NCBI RefSeq assembly: GCF_008801475.1
Contig: NZ_VZPP01000009.1
Span: forward strand, 248,001-312,000
Direction: 5' to 3'
DNA: 64,000 bases
Source of the DNA: Pseudomonas moorei
GTDB lineage: Bacteria; Pseudomonadota; Gammaproteobacteria; Pseudomonadales; Pseudomonadaceae
Part shown: one piece after another, positions 16,823-26,372 of the stretch
Numbering within the stretch: the first letter of the stretch is position 1
Layout of the letters: the number at the start of each line of letters is the position of its first letter
Translations under genes and position numbers: made by a program
Notes under the pieces: model-generated
Database searches by the model: none
What the model saw: only the letters and a program-made list of their open reading frames with translations
Told to the model about the DNA's origin: nothing

Positions 16823-19270
16823 TCATCGGACCTTCCCTGCGGCCAGCGCCAGCTCGTCCTTGTCGAAGTCATCGACATTGATCACCTTGCGTCGCGCCGC
16901 TTCGGCTTCACGCAGAGCATGTGCCTCCACGGGTTGCAATACGCCAGCTTCAAGTGCCGTATCAATGATGTGTTCCCCGGCGATCGGTTTGACCTGACCG
17001 CTTTTGAGTGCCACATGCAGTTTCTTTTGCAGAGGTTGCGCTGCGTTCAACAGATCGCTGGCGTGTTGCAGTGCGCCGACCGGGTCTTCGGCCGATTGCG
17101 GGCGATAGCAGCCCAAGAGCAACTCTTCCAGAGTCGGATCGCCTTTGGCACGGCCGATCACTGCCGCCACTTCCGCGCCGAGTCTGTCCGAAGGCCCTTT
17201 GTGGCGGCGGCCGAACGGGAACACGATCACCCGCAACAAGCAGCCCAGTATCCTGTTCGGGAAGTTGCTCAACAGTTCGTCCATGGCCCGCTCGGCCAGG
17301 CCCAGGCTTTCTTCCATGGCCCAGGTAAACAGCGGCGTCATGTGTTCCGGTGAGTCGAGGTCGCTGTAACGCTTGAGTGCGGCGCTGGCCAGGTACAGGT
17401 TGCTCAGTACATCGCCCAACCGTGCCGAGAGGCGTTCGCGGCGTTTCAATTCACCGCCCAGCAGCATCATGCTCAGATCGGCGAGCAGGGCGAACGAGGC
17501 GGCCTGACGGTTGAGCGCGCGGAAATAACCCTGGCTGAGCCTGTCGCCCGGCAGGTGTTCCAGATGCCCGAAACCAAGGTTCAGCACCAGGGTGCTGGCT
17601 GCGTTGCTCACGGCAAAACCGATGTGCTTGAGCAGCAGGCCGTCGAACTCGGTCAGGGCCTGATCCTTGTCTTCGCGGCTGGCGAGGGCCATTTCCTTGA
17701 GGACGAACGGATGGCAACGAATCGCGCCCTGGCCAAAGATCATCAGGTTGCGCGAGAGAATGTTCGCCCCTTCCACGGTGATGCAGATCGGCGCGCCGTT
17801 CCAGATCCGTCCGAGATAGTTTTTCGGCCCCATGATGATCGCCTTGCCGCCGTGAACATCCATGGCGTGGGTGATGCACTCGCGGCCGCGTTCGGTGAGG
17901 TGGTACTTGAGAATCGCCGACAGGACCGACGGCTTCTCGCCCAGATCCACCGCATTGGTCGTCAGCATGCGCGCCGCGTCCATCATCCAGGCGTTGCCGG
18001 CGATGCGTCCCATGGCTTCCTGAATGCCTTCGAAGGCGGCAATCGGTACGTTGAACTGCTCGCGAATCCGGGCGTATTGGCCGGTCACAAGGCTGCTGAA
18101 CTTGGCCATGCCGGTACCGACCGCTGGCAGGGAGATCGAGCGCCCGACTGACAGGCAATTCATCAGCATCATCCAGCCCTTGCCGAGCATTTCCTGACCG
18201 CCGATGAGGTATTCCAGCGGCACGAACACATCCTTGCCGGAGTTGGGGCCATTCATGAACGCCGCACCGAGCGGCAGGTGACGGCGGCCGATTTCCACTC
18301 CCGCGGTGTCAGTCGGTATCAGTGCCAGGCTGATGCCCAGGTCTTCCTGCTCGCCCAACAAGTGATCCGGGTCGTAGGCCTTGAACGCCAGGCCGAGCAG
18401 GGTGGCCACCGGGCCCAGTGTGATGTAGCGCTTTTCCCAGTTCAGTCGCAGGCCGAGGGTTTCCTTGCCTTCCCATTGACCTTTGCAGATCACCCCGGTG
18501 TCTGGCATTCCGCCCGCATCGGAGCCGGCCAACGGCCCGGTCAGGGCGAAGCAGGGGATTTCTTCGCCGCGCGCCAGGCGTGGCAGGTAATGGTTGCGTT
18601 GTTCGTCGGTGCCGTAATGCAGCAGCAGTTCGGCCGGGCCGAGGGAGTTGGGGACCATCACGGTGGAGGCAAGGTCGCCGCTGTGGGACGCCAGTTTCAT
18701 CGCGACCTGGGAGTGGGCATAGGCCGAAAACCCCTTGCCGCCAAATTCCTTGGGAATGATCAGGGCGAAGAAGCCGTTTTCCTTGATGAATGCCCAGGCC
18801 TCGGCCGGCAGGTCCATGGTTTGACCGAGCTGCCAGTCGCTGACCATGGCGCAGAGTTCTTCGGTCGGACCATCGATGAAGGCCTGTTCCTCCTCACTCA
18901 ACTGCGCTTTTGGATAGGCCAGCAGTTTGTTCCAGTCCGGACGGCCGCTGAACAATTCGCCATCCCACCATACCGTGCCGGCCTCGATGGCTTCGCGCTC
19001 GGTTTGCGACATGGGCGGCAGAGTTTTCTGGAACCAGTTGAACAGCGGCGCACTGAAGCATTTACGGCGCAGGTCGGGTAGCAGCAAGGGGGTCGCCACG
19101 ACGGCAACCAGCCCCCAGAAAATCAGTAGCAGCCAGCCTGGTGCGTGGCTGAATACGCCCATTGCCAGCAGGTAGACAGCCACGATACCCAGTGCAGGCA
19201 GCGGCGAAATCCGGCGGTGGGCCAAGTAAGCTATCCCGACAAGCAGAACCAGTATCCACAACAGCAGCAT
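16823..19270 (-). CDS. fadE: FadE-type acyl-CoA dehydrogenase
   Basis: This large acyl-CoA dehydrogenase (815 aa) carries out the first oxidation of fatty acid beta-oxidation. Its length matches the FadE family (E. coli FadE is 814 aa), and it has the extra N-terminal hydrophobic segments (about 1-60) and C-terminal domain of that group. The FAD-binding signature ALTGPLAGSDAGG lies near 245, and the acyl-CoA dehydrogenase core spans about 75-530. The ATG at 19270 follows GGAGG at 7 bases. Divergent from it, after a spacer with a palindrome, is the transglutaminase-like gene, as in P. aeruginosa PA2814-PA2815. Confidence 0.93.
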   Translation of the reverse strand: MLLLWILVLLVGIAYLAHRRISPLPALGIVAVYLLAMGVFSHAPGWLLLIFWGLVAVVATPLLLPDLRRKCFSAPLFNWFQKTLPPMSQTEREAIEAGTVWWDGELFSGRPDWNKLLAYPKAQLSEEEQAFIDGPTEELCAMVSDWQLGQTMDLPAEAWAFIKENGFFALIIPKEFGGKGFSAYAHSQVAMKLASHSGDLASTVMVPNSLGPAELLLHYGTDEQRNHYLPRLARGEEIPCFALTGPLAGSDAGGMPDTGVICKGQWEGKETLGLRLNWEKRYITLGPVATLLGLAFKAYDPDHLLGEQEDLGISLALIPTDTAGVEIGRRHLPLGAAFMNGPNSGKDVFVPLEYLIGGQEMLGKGWMMLMNCLSVGRSISLPAVGTGMAKFSSLVTGQYARIREQFNVPIAAFEGIQEAMGRIAGNAWMMDAARMLTTNAVDLGEKPSVLSAILKYHLTERGRECITHAMDVHGGKAIIMGPKNYLGRIWNGAPICITVEGANILSRNLMIFGQGAIRCHPFVLKEMALASREDKDQALTEFDGLLLKHIGFAVSNAASTLVLNLGFGHLEHLPGDRLSQGYFRALNRQAASFALLADLSMMLLGGELKRRERLSARLGDVLSNLYLASAALKRYSDLDSPEHMTPLFTWAMEESLGLAERAMDELLSNFPNRILGCLLRVIVFPFGRRHKGPSDRLGAEVAAVIGRAKGDPTLEELLLGCYRPQSAEDPVGALQHASDLLNAAQPLQKKLHVALKSGQVKPIAGEHIIDTALEAGVLQPVEAHALREAEAARRKVINVDDFDKDELALAAGKVR

Positions 19271-19414
19271 ATTTAATCCTCCGTGAAACCAGGGCGAGCC
19301 AACCCTCAGAGCTTAGACGGCATCCGCAAAACAGGGTGGTCGCAGCGTTGTGATTGAAAACGTGGGAAACAGTGGTTGATTTTGTAGGCCTGATGAACGC
19401 CAGGCCGTGAAAAA

Positions 19415-19429
19415 TCGTTCATTGAACGA
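19415..19429. promoter_or_regulatory. 15-bp palindrome in the fadE divergent spacer
   Basis: TCGTTCATTGAACGA is a perfect palindrome of 7-bp arms around one base. It lies between fadE and the transglutaminase-like gene, a position suited to a dimeric repressor controlling one or both. TetR-type fatty acid regulators bind sites of this shape, but the protein is not identified. Confidence 0.45.
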
Positions 19430-19518
19430 GCGATATAGCGCCCATGTTTGGCCGAAACGTCGTTATCTCTGTGCTGAACCTCTCGCTAGACTCGGAGCTT
19501 CCCAAGGAGATTGCTCTC

Positions 19519-20178
19519 ATGCACGAGTACCTGAGTCCCGGCCGCTTCATCGATAGTGACCATCCCTCGGTGATGGAGTTCGCCGAACAACATCGCGGCA
19601 GCCGTCGCGACCCGCTCGAGCAGGCGATCAACCTCTATTACGCCGTCCGTGAAGCCGTGCGCTACAACCCTTACACGTTCAGTCGTGATCCACAGACCTT
19701 GCGCGGCAGTCATGCACTGGCGACCGGTGAGAGTTACTGCGTGCCCAAGGCCACGCTGTTGGCCGGGTGCGCGCGGCATTGCGCAATTCCCGCGCGGATT
19801 GGTCTGGCGGATGTACGCAATCATTTATCGACGCCGCGTCTGCTCGAATTGCTCAAGAGCGACGTGTTTGCCATGCATGGCTACACCGAGCTTTACCTGA
19901 ACGGCCGCTGGGTCAAAGCCACCCCGGCCTTCAACCAGGGTCTGTGTCAGCTGTTCAATGTCGCGCCGCTGGAATTCGACGGGATCAACGACAGTGTTTT
20001 CCATCCATTCAATCGCGATGGCGAGAAGCTGATGGAGTATCTGATTGATCATGGCCAGTTCAGCGACGTGCCGGAAACGTTTTTCTTCGCGCACCTTGAA
20101 AAGTGTTATCCGCACTTGTTCGGCGAGCAACTGCCAGGGCTGTTGGGGCACATGCAGAGCGATTTGAGTCGCGCCTGA
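19519..20178 (+). CDS. Transglutaminase-like cysteine protein
   Basis: The product (219 aa) has a transglutaminase/protease-like core with candidate catalytic Cys74 (GESYCVPKATLL) and His120 (AMHGYTELYLNGRW). It has no signal peptide, suggesting a cytoplasmic enzyme. Substrate and reaction (amide hydrolysis or transfer) are unknown. The ATG at 19519 follows AAGGAG at 10 bases; the frame remains open for 25 codons upstream but without an RBS. The order fadE, transglutaminase-like, GST, ABC-2 transporter is conserved with P. aeruginosa PA2815-PA2811. Confidence 0.8.
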   Translation: MHEYLSPGRFIDSDHPSVMEFAEQHRGSRRDPLEQAINLYYAVREAVRYNPYTFSRDPQTLRGSHALATGESYCVPKATLLAGCARHCAIPARIGLADVRNHLSTPRLLELLKSDVFAMHGYTELYLNGRWVKATPAFNQGLCQLFNVAPLEFDGINDSVFHPFNRDGEKLMEYLIDHGQFSDVPETFFFAHLEKCYPHLFGEQLPGLLGHMQSDLSRA

Positions 20179-20221
20179 TCCGGCGTATGCTGCCTGCGCA
20201 TTCATCCATTGAGAGGCGGTC

Positions 20222-20845
20222 ATGCTGAAGATCTGGGGTCGGAAAAATTCATCGAATGTCAGAAAGCCATTGTGGGCCGCCGAAGAGCTGGGCTTGGCCT
20301 ATGAAGCCATCGATGCCGGTGGTGCTTTTGGTGTCGTCGACACGCCGCAGTACCGCGCGATGAATCCTAACGGCCGAGTCCCGGTGATTGAAGATGATGG
20401 CTTCGTGTTGTGGGAATCCAATGCCATCGTCCGTTACCTGATGGCCCGTCACGCCGAAGGCAGCGCCTGGTATCCGGCGGATCTGCAAGCTCGCGCAACA
20501 GCCGACAAGTGGATGGACTGGACCACTTCCAGTTTTGCCGGACCGTTCCGTACCGTGTTCTGGGGCGTCTTGCGCACCCGCGCAGACCAGCAGGACTGGC
20601 CCGCCATCAAGGCGGCAATCAAGGAATGTGAAGCGCTGCTGATGATGGCCGATCAGGCATTGGCAACCCGGCCATACCTGTCCGGTGACGAGATCGGCAT
20701 GGGCGACATTCCCCTGGGCAGTTTCATTTATGCCTGGTTCGAAATGCCGATCGAGCGTGCGCCCATGCCTCACCTGGAGGCCTGGTACGCAAGGCTGAAA
20801 CAGCGTCCGGCTTATCAAAAGGCGGTGATGACCGCGTTGACTTAA
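20222..20845 (+). CDS. Glutathione S-transferase family protein
   Basis: The protein (207 aa) has an N-terminal thioredoxin-like domain (about 1-80) with the glutathione-binding stretch WESNAIVRYL and an all-helical C-terminal domain containing the motif GDEIGMGDIPLG. The N-terminal KNSSNVRKPLW has Ser where GSTs of this type carry the activating residue. GAGAGG precedes the ATG. The electrophilic substrate is not deducible. It lies between the transglutaminase-like gene and the ABC exporter. Confidence 0.9.
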   Translation: MLKIWGRKNSSNVRKPLWAAEELGLAYEAIDAGGAFGVVDTPQYRAMNPNGRVPVIEDDGFVLWESNAIVRYLMARHAEGSAWYPADLQARATADKWMDWTTSSFAGPFRTVFWGVLRTRADQQDWPAIKAAIKECEALLMMADQALATRPYLSGDEIGMGDIPLGSFIYAWFEMPIERAPMPHLEAWYARLKQRPAYQKAVMTALT

Positions 20846-20978
20846 TACTCACTATCGACACACTTGACTGTACTTGTGTGGCGGCGACAAGCACCATTGT
20901 GCCGGTGCGTCGTGGTTGAGTTGTCCGCCGCCCGCCCCCATTTATTCCTTTCCTTCCTTCTTGGTGCATGAATCCGAT

Positions 20979-21911
20979 ATGAGTTCCGCTCTGTCCATCC
21001 GGCAGCTAACCAAAACCTACGGCAACGGTTTCCAGGCCTTGAGTGGTATCGATCTGGATGTCGCCGAAGGTGACTTTTTCGCCCTGCTCGGCCCCAACGG
21101 CGCCGGCAAATCCACGACCATCGGCATTCTCTCGACCCTGGTGAACAAAACCAGCGGCACGGTGAATATCTTTGGTCACGACCTGGACAAGGACCCGGCG
21201 GGGCTCAAGCGCTCCATCGGCGTCGTACCCCAGGAGTTCAACTTCAACCAGTTTGAAAAGACCTTCGACATTGTCGTGACCCAGGCCGGTTACTACGGCA
21301 TTCCGGCGAAAATCGCCAAGGAGCGCGCCGAGCAGTATTTGACCCAGCTCGGGCTATGGGACAAGCGCGATGTGCCGTCGCGTTCGCTGTCCGGTGGCAT
21401 GAAGCGTCGACTGATGATTGCCCGGGCGCTGGTCCACGAGCCACGCCTGTTGATCCTCGACGAACCGACCGCCGGCGTGGACATCGAACTGCGTCGCTCG
21501 ATGTGGACCTTTCTCACCGAGCTGAACAAAAAAGGCATCACCATCATCCTCACCACGCACTATCTGGAAGAGGCTGAGCAGTTGTGCCGCAACATCGGCA
21601 TCATCGACCACGGCACCATCGTCGAAAATACCAGCATGAAGCAGTTGCTCAGCCAGTTGCATGTCGAAACTTTCTTGCTGGATCTGAAATACAGTGTGAG
21701 CGCACCGCCGCAGCTGATCGGCTATCCGTCGCGGTTGATCGATGCCCATACCCTGGAAGTCCAGGTGGACAAGAGCATGGGCATCACTGCGCTGTTCACT
21801 CAGCTGGCACAGCAGAACATCGAAGTGCTGAGCCTGCGTAACAAAACCAATCGCCTTGAGGAGTTGTTCGTGTCCCTGGTGGAGAAAAATCTGTCGAAGG
21901 TGGCGGTATGA
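20979..21911 (+). CDS. ABC-2 type transporter ATP-binding protein
   Basis: This ATPase subunit (310 aa) has Walker A GPNGAGKST (38-46), signature LSGGMKRR near 140 and Walker B LLILDEPTAGVD near 158-169. With the downstream permease it forms an exporter of the YadG/YadH type. The ATG at 20979 gives MSSALSIRQLTK; the upstream frame lacks conserved sequence. The ribosome site is weak. The stop overlaps the permease start by 4 bases. Confidence 0.92.
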   Translation: MSSALSIRQLTKTYGNGFQALSGIDLDVAEGDFFALLGPNGAGKSTTIGILSTLVNKTSGTVNIFGHDLDKDPAGLKRSIGVVPQEFNFNQFEKTFDIVVTQAGYYGIPAKIAKERAEQYLTQLGLWDKRDVPSRSLSGGMKRRLMIARALVHEPRLLILDEPTAGVDIELRRSMWTFLTELNKKGITIILTTHYLEEAEQLCRNIGIIDHGTIVENTSMKQLLSQLHVETFLLDLKYSVSAPPQLIGYPSRLIDAHTLEVQVDKSMGITALFTQLAQQNIEVLSLRNKTNRLEELFVSLVEKNLSKVAV

Positions 21912-22687
21912 GTTCCGAGCTGCAGCCCAACCTCGTCGCCCTGAACACCATCGTTTACCGTGAGGTCCGGCGTTTTACCCGGATCTGGCCGCAGACCCTG
22001 CTGCCGCCGGCCATCACAATGGTTCTGTACTTCGTGATCTTCGGCAATCTGATCGGCCGGCAAATCGGCGACATGGGTGGTTTCACCTATATGGAGTACA
22101 TCGTGCCGGGGCTGATCATGATGTCGGTGATCACCAACTCCTACGGTAACGTGGTGTCGAGCTTTTTCGGCAGCAAGTTTCAGCGTTCCATTGAAGAACT
22201 GATGGTGTCGCCGGTCTCGCCCCACACCATTCTGATTGGCTTTACCCTGGGCGGTGTACTGCGCGGGCTGATGGTTGGCATCATCGTGACGCTGCTGTCG
22301 CTGTTTTTCACCCATTTGCAGGTGCATCACCTTGGGGTGACCCTTCTGGTGGTGGTGCTGACGGCGACTATCTTCTCGCTGCTGGGCTTTATCAACGCCG
22401 TGTTTGCGCGCAACTTCGATGACATTTCGATCATTCCGACCTTCGTGCTGACACCACTGACGTACCTGGGCGGGGTGTTCTACTCGATTTCGTTGCTGCC
22501 GCCGTTCTGGCAGACCGTGTCCCTGGCCAACCCGGTGCTGCACATGGTCAACGCCTTCCGTTACGGCATCCTTGGTGTGTCGGATATCCGCATCAGCATT
22601 GCGATCACCTTCATGTTGGTGGCGACTGTCGTGCTGTATATCGGTTGCGCGCGATTGCTGGTCAGCGGTCGCGGGATGCGCACATAA
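21908..22687 (+). CDS. ABC-2 type transporter permease
   Basis: This inner-membrane subunit (259 aa) has about six transmembrane helices and the ABC-2 motif LTPLTYLGGVFYSI near 178-191. It is coupled by a 4-base overlap to the ATPase gene, and the pair is homologous to YadG/YadH. The exported substrate is unknown. Confidence 0.92.
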   Translation: MSSELQPNLVALNTIVYREVRRFTRIWPQTLLPPAITMVLYFVIFGNLIGRQIGDMGGFTYMEYIVPGLIMMSVITNSYGNVVSSFFGSKFQRSIEELMVSPVSPHTILIGFTLGGVLRGLMVGIIVTLLSLFFTHLQVHHLGVTLLVVVLTATIFSLLGFINAVFARNFDDISIIPTFVLTPLTYLGGVFYSISLLPPFWQTVSLANPVLHMVNAFRYGILGVSDIRISIAITFMLVATVVLYIGCARLLVSGRGMRT

Positions 22688-22715
22688 GCGATAGTGTCAT
22701 CACAGACACCGCAAA

Positions 22716-22745
22716 AAAGAACGGCCTCCATACGGAGGCCGTTTT
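22716..22745. terminator. Bidirectional terminator
   Basis: ACGGCCTCC (22721-22729) pairs with GGAGGCCGT (22734-22742) over a four-base loop, flanked by AAAAAAG and TTTTG. It serves the ABC operon and the convergent DUF2062 gene. Confidence 0.88.
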
Positions 22746-22751
22746 GCTTTC

Positions 22752-23267
22752 TCACATTCGGCTTTTCTTGCGGCGCTTCCATTGCCGCGCCACCCACCAG
22801 CGCCAATACATCATCACCAGGCAGTAGGCGAGCGCCCCGAGAGCCAAACCCGTCACCACCGAGCCCAGCAAAAACGGCTGCCACAAGGTCGATAACTCGC
22901 CGCTGATCCATTCCCAGGTCAACGCATCCGGCAATTGGCGGGGAGGAACGTCCATCAGCCAGGCGCCGGCCTGGTAAGTGCAGTAGAACACCGCAGGCAT
23001 GGTGATCGGGTTGGTCAGCCAGACCAGGCTGACGGCAATCGGCATGTTGCCGCGCACGATGATCGCGAGTACGGCGGCCAACAGCATTTGCAAAGGGATC
23101 GGCAGGAACGCCGCGAACAGGCCAACCGCCATTGCCCGGGCTACGGAGTGGCGATTGAGGTGCCAGAGGTTGGGGTCATGCAGCAGGGTGCCGAGAAAGC
23201 GTAAGGATTTGTGTTCCCTGATGCTGGTCGGGTCTGGCATGTAGCGTTTGAACAAGCGCCGGGGCAT
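22752..23267 (-). CDS. DUF2062 membrane protein
   Basis: The protein (171 aa) has two or three hydrophobic segments, including VARAMAVGLFAAFLPIPLQM and a C-terminal helix, with the DUF2062 motif WLTNPITMPA. It ends in a lysine/arginine-rich tail. It is likely an inner-membrane protein of unknown function. The start at 23267 follows GAGAAG at 5 bases and gives MPRRLFKRYMPD; the frame is open for 48 more codons upstream without family similarity. It is divergent from comEC, as in P. aeruginosa PA2985/PA2984. Confidence 0.85.
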   Translation of the reverse strand: MPRRLFKRYMPDPTSIREHKSLRFLGTLLHDPNLWHLNRHSVARAMAVGLFAAFLPIPLQMLLAAVLAIIVRGNMPIAVSLVWLTNPITMPAVFYCTYQAGAWLMDVPPRQLPDALTWEWISGELSTLWQPFLLGSVVTGLALGALAYCLVMMYWRWWVARQWKRRKKSRM

Positions 23268-23403
23268 AAGGCTTCTCGGTCGGTTAAGGCGGCAAGTATG
23301 TCTCGATTCTAGGCGTCGCCCATTCAGACTTTGTGACAATTGATAACGACGACCGTGCGATACGCCCGCTATGCCTAGGGACGGGACTCTCAAGGACGGG
23401 CTT

Positions 23404-25638
23404 ATGCGCACAGGGATGATGGCGCTGGCGTTGGGTCTGCTGACCTTGCGCTTTTTACCGGTATTGCCGCCGGTCGGGTTGTGGCTGTTGATGCCGGTTG
23501 TGGGTTTGATGGTGTTGCCATTCAGGACCTACCCGGTGGCGTTTTTCCTGTTTGGCTTGAGTTGGGCCTGCGCACAGGCGCAATGGGCACTGGATGATCG
23601 TTTGCCAGCGAGCCTCGATGGCGAAACGCGCTGGGTCGAAGGGCGGGTGGTGGGGCTGCCCCAGAACAACGAAGGCGTAATCCGTTTTGAGCTGGCGGAT
23701 GCCCGGTCGCGACACGGCAAAGTGCCACAACTCATGCGACTGGCCTGGTATGAAGGGCCACCGGTGAACAGCGGCGAGCGCTGGCGCTTGGCGGTCAAGT
23801 TGAAGCGTCCCGCCGGGCTGCTCAATCCCCATGCCTTCGATTACGACGCCTGGCTGTTGGCGCAACGCATCGGGGCAACGGGGACCGTCAAGGACGGCGA
23901 GCGTTTGCGCGAGGCGCAATGGGCCTGGCGCGATGGTATTCGTCAGCGCTTGCAGACCGTGGACGCCCAAGGCCGTACGGGCGTGCTGGCCGCTTTGGTT
24001 CTGGGTGATGGTGGTGGACTCAGCCGCCAGGATTGGCAGGTGTTGCAAGACACCGGCACCGTGCATTTATTGGTGATTTCCGGGCAGCACATTGGTCTGC
24101 TGGCGGGGGTGGTGTATCTGCTGATTGCCGGGCTCGCCCGCTATGGCCTGTGGTCGAACCGTCTGCCATGGTTGCCCTGGGCCTGTGGTCTGGCCTTCGC
24201 TGCAGCGCTTGGTTACGGGCTATTGGCCGGTTTTGATGTGCCGGTGCGGCGTGCCTGTTTGATGATCGGTCTGGTGCTGTTATGGCGCCTGCGTTTTCGA
24301 CACCTTGGCGCGTGGTGGCCGTTGCTGCTGGCGCTCAATGGCGTTTTGCTATTGGATCCGCTGGCCAGTCTGCAACCGGGGTTCTGGTTGTCTTTCGCAG
24401 CGGTGGCCGTGCTGATCTTCACCTTCGGCGGTCGCTTGGGGCCTTGGCTTTGGTGGCAAACCTGGAGCCGCGCGCAATGGCTGATCGCAATCGGCCTGGG
24501 CCCGTTGTTGCTGGTATTGGGTTTGCCGATCAGTGTCAGTGGGCCGCTGGTCAACCTGTTGGCGGTGCCGTGGATCAGTCTGGTGGTACTGCCACCGGCA
24601 TTGCTCGGGACGCTGTTGTTGCCCGTGCCTTATGTGGGCGAGGGCCTGTTGTGGATCACGGGTGGTCTGATCGATGGGTTGTTCTGGGGGCTGGGGTGGG
24701 TGGCGGGCCAGGTTCCGGCGTGGGTGCCCGCAGCGATTCCACCATGGGTCTGGGCCATCGGTACCTTGGGAGCCTTTCTCCTTTTGCTGCCGCGGGGTGT
24801 GCCGATGCGCCCGCTCGGATGGCCAATGCTGCTGTTGCTGGTTTTTCCGCCGCGCGCCGAAATACCGGAAGGAATTGCCGAGGTCTGGCAGCTGGATGTC
24901 GGCCAGGGCCTGGCGATCCTGGTACGCACTCGCCATCACACGCTGCTGTATGACGCGGGTCCTCGGTTCGGTGACAACGATCTCGGCGAGCGCGTGGTTT
25001 TGCCAACGATACGCAAATTGGGCGTGGACGGTATCGACCTGATGTTGATCAGCCACGCCCACGCCGATCATGCCGGCGGAGCGCGGGCTATCGCCCAGGG
25101 GCTTCCGGTGAGGCATGTACTCGGTGGTGAACCGGCAGAGTTGCCGGGCGAACTGAAAGCGCGGGGCTGCGAGAACGGTCGGCGATGGACCTGGGACGGC
25201 GTGAACTTTGAACTGTGGCAATGGGCGCATGCCCGCGAAAGCAATCCGAAATCCTGCGTTCTGCAGATCGAAGCCAACGGCGAGCGAATGCTGCTGACCG
25301 GCGACATCGACACGGCCGCCGAGCGCGCCTTGCTCGACAGTCCATTGGCCGTAACCACCGATTGGCTGCAATCGCCGCACCACGGCAGTCGCAGTTCGTC
25401 GTCCATGGTGCTGCTCAACGCCTTGCAGCCCAAGGCGGTGCTGATCTCCCGTGGCCAGGGCAATTCGTTCGGCCATCCGCACCGGACCGTCCTGGCACGC
25501 TATAAAAAGCTCGGCATGGCGATCTACGACAGTGCGGAGCAGGGTGCCATTCATCTGCAACTCGGGCGTTACGAGGCGCCGCGTTCAATGCGTCTGGAAC
25601 GGCGCTTCTGGCGCGATCCACCGCCCGTAAACAAATAA
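23404..25638 (+). CDS. comEC: ComEC/Rec2-type DNA uptake channel protein
   Basis: This 744-aa protein combines an N-terminal DUF4131 region, a central multi-pass competence domain (ISGQHIGLLAGVVYLL near 222) and a C-terminal metallo-beta-lactamase domain with the metal-binding motif SHAHADHAGG near 552. In competent bacteria ComEC carries single-stranded DNA across the inner membrane. The ATG at 23404 follows AAGGAC at 7 bases; an ATG 11 codons upstream is possible. The frame is intact, so transformation cannot be excluded on this gene. Confidence 0.93.
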   Translation: MRTGMMALALGLLTLRFLPVLPPVGLWLLMPVVGLMVLPFRTYPVAFFLFGLSWACAQAQWALDDRLPASLDGETRWVEGRVVGLPQNNEGVIRFELADARSRHGKVPQLMRLAWYEGPPVNSGERWRLAVKLKRPAGLLNPHAFDYDAWLLAQRIGATGTVKDGERLREAQWAWRDGIRQRLQTVDAQGRTGVLAALVLGDGGGLSRQDWQVLQDTGTVHLLVISGQHIGLLAGVVYLLIAGLARYGLWSNRLPWLPWACGLAFAAALGYGLLAGFDVPVRRACLMIGLVLLWRLRFRHLGAWWPLLLALNGVLLLDPLASLQPGFWLSFAAVAVLIFTFGGRLGPWLWWQTWSRAQWLIAIGLGPLLLVLGLPISVSGPLVNLLAVPWISLVVLPPALLGTLLLPVPYVGEGLLWITGGLIDGLFWGLGWVAGQVPAWVPAAIPPWVWAIGTLGAFLLLLPRGVPMRPLGWPMLLLLVFPPRAEIPEGIAEVWQLDVGQGLAILVRTRHHTLLYDAGPRFGDNDLGERVVLPTIRKLGVDGIDLMLISHAHADHAGGARAIAQGLPVRHVLGGEPAELPGELKARGCENGRRWTWDGVNFELWQWAHARESNPKSCVLQIEANGERMLLTGDIDTAAERALLDSPLAVTTDWLQSPHHGSRSSSSMVLLNALQPKAVLISRGQGNSFGHPHRTVLARYKKLGMAIYDSAEQGAIHLQLGRYEAPRSMRLERRFWRDPPPVNK

Positions 25639-25736
25639 CCGGGAGTTATTACAGCCCGACCGGATGCGACATCACGGTCTTCGGTGCGTCGACCCCCTAT
25701 GTTAGAGTGGCGCACTTTTTCGAGGGGACTTTCACT

Positions 25737-26372
25737 GTGTGGGAATTGGTAAAATCCGGCGGCTGGATGATGCTGCCGATCATTCTGAGTTCCATCGTGG
25801 CCATGGCGATCGTTGCCGAGCGTCTCTGGACCCTGCGGGCCAGTCGTGTGACCCCGGAGCATTTGCTCGGTCAGGTCTGGGTCTGGATCAAGGACAAGCA
25901 ACTCAATAAAGAAAAGCTCAAGGAACTGCGCGCCAACTCTCCGTTGGGCGAGATCCTGGCCGCCGGCCTGGCGAACTCCAAGCATGGTCGCGAGATCATG
26001 AAAGAGTGCATCGAAGAAGCCGCCGCCCGGGTCATCCATGAACTGGAACGCTACATCAATGCTCTCGGTACCATCGCCGCCATGGCGCCATTGCTGGGCC
26101 TGCTGGGTACGGTGCTGGGCATGATCGATATCTTCAGCTCGTTCATGGGCACGGGCATGGCGACCAACCCGGCGGTGTTGGCCGGAGGTATTTCCAAAGC
26201 CTTGATCACCACGGCGTCGGGTTTGATCGTAGGTATCCCGTCGGTGTTCTTCCATCGTTTCCTGCAACGGCGTATCGATGAACTCGTCGTGGGCATGGAG
26301 CAGGAATCCATCAAGCTGGTTGAGGTGGTGCAAGGTGACCGCGACGTTGATCTGGCTGAGGGCAAAGCGTGA
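25737..26372 (+). CDS. exbB: ExbB/TolQ-family proton channel protein
   Basis: The inner-membrane protein (211 aa) has three transmembrane regions (near 13-33, 105-130 and 150-175) and the MotA/TolQ/ExbB signature LLGLLGTVLGMIDIF. With ExbD it uses the proton gradient to energise a periplasmic partner; no tonB-like gene is adjacent. The GTG at 25737 is chosen because GAGGGGA lies about 8 bases upstream. In P. aeruginosa the same position (PA2983) is annotated as a second TolQ. Confidence 0.9.
   Translation: MWELVKSGGWMMLPIILSSIVAMAIVAERLWTLRASRVTPEHLLGQVWVWIKDKQLNKEKLKELRANSPLGEILAAGLANSKHGREIMKECIEEAAARVIHELERYINALGTIAAMAPLLGLLGTVLGMIDIFSSFMGTGMATNPAVLAGGISKALITTASGLIVGIPSVFFHRFLQRRIDELVVGMEQESIKLVEVVQGDRDVDLAEGKA

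Noticed and set aside
24349..25560. A 403-codon frame antisense to comEC
   Set aside because: Composition is His/Gln/Arg-rich without any domain; comEC on the other strand has its full metallo-beta-lactamase motif.
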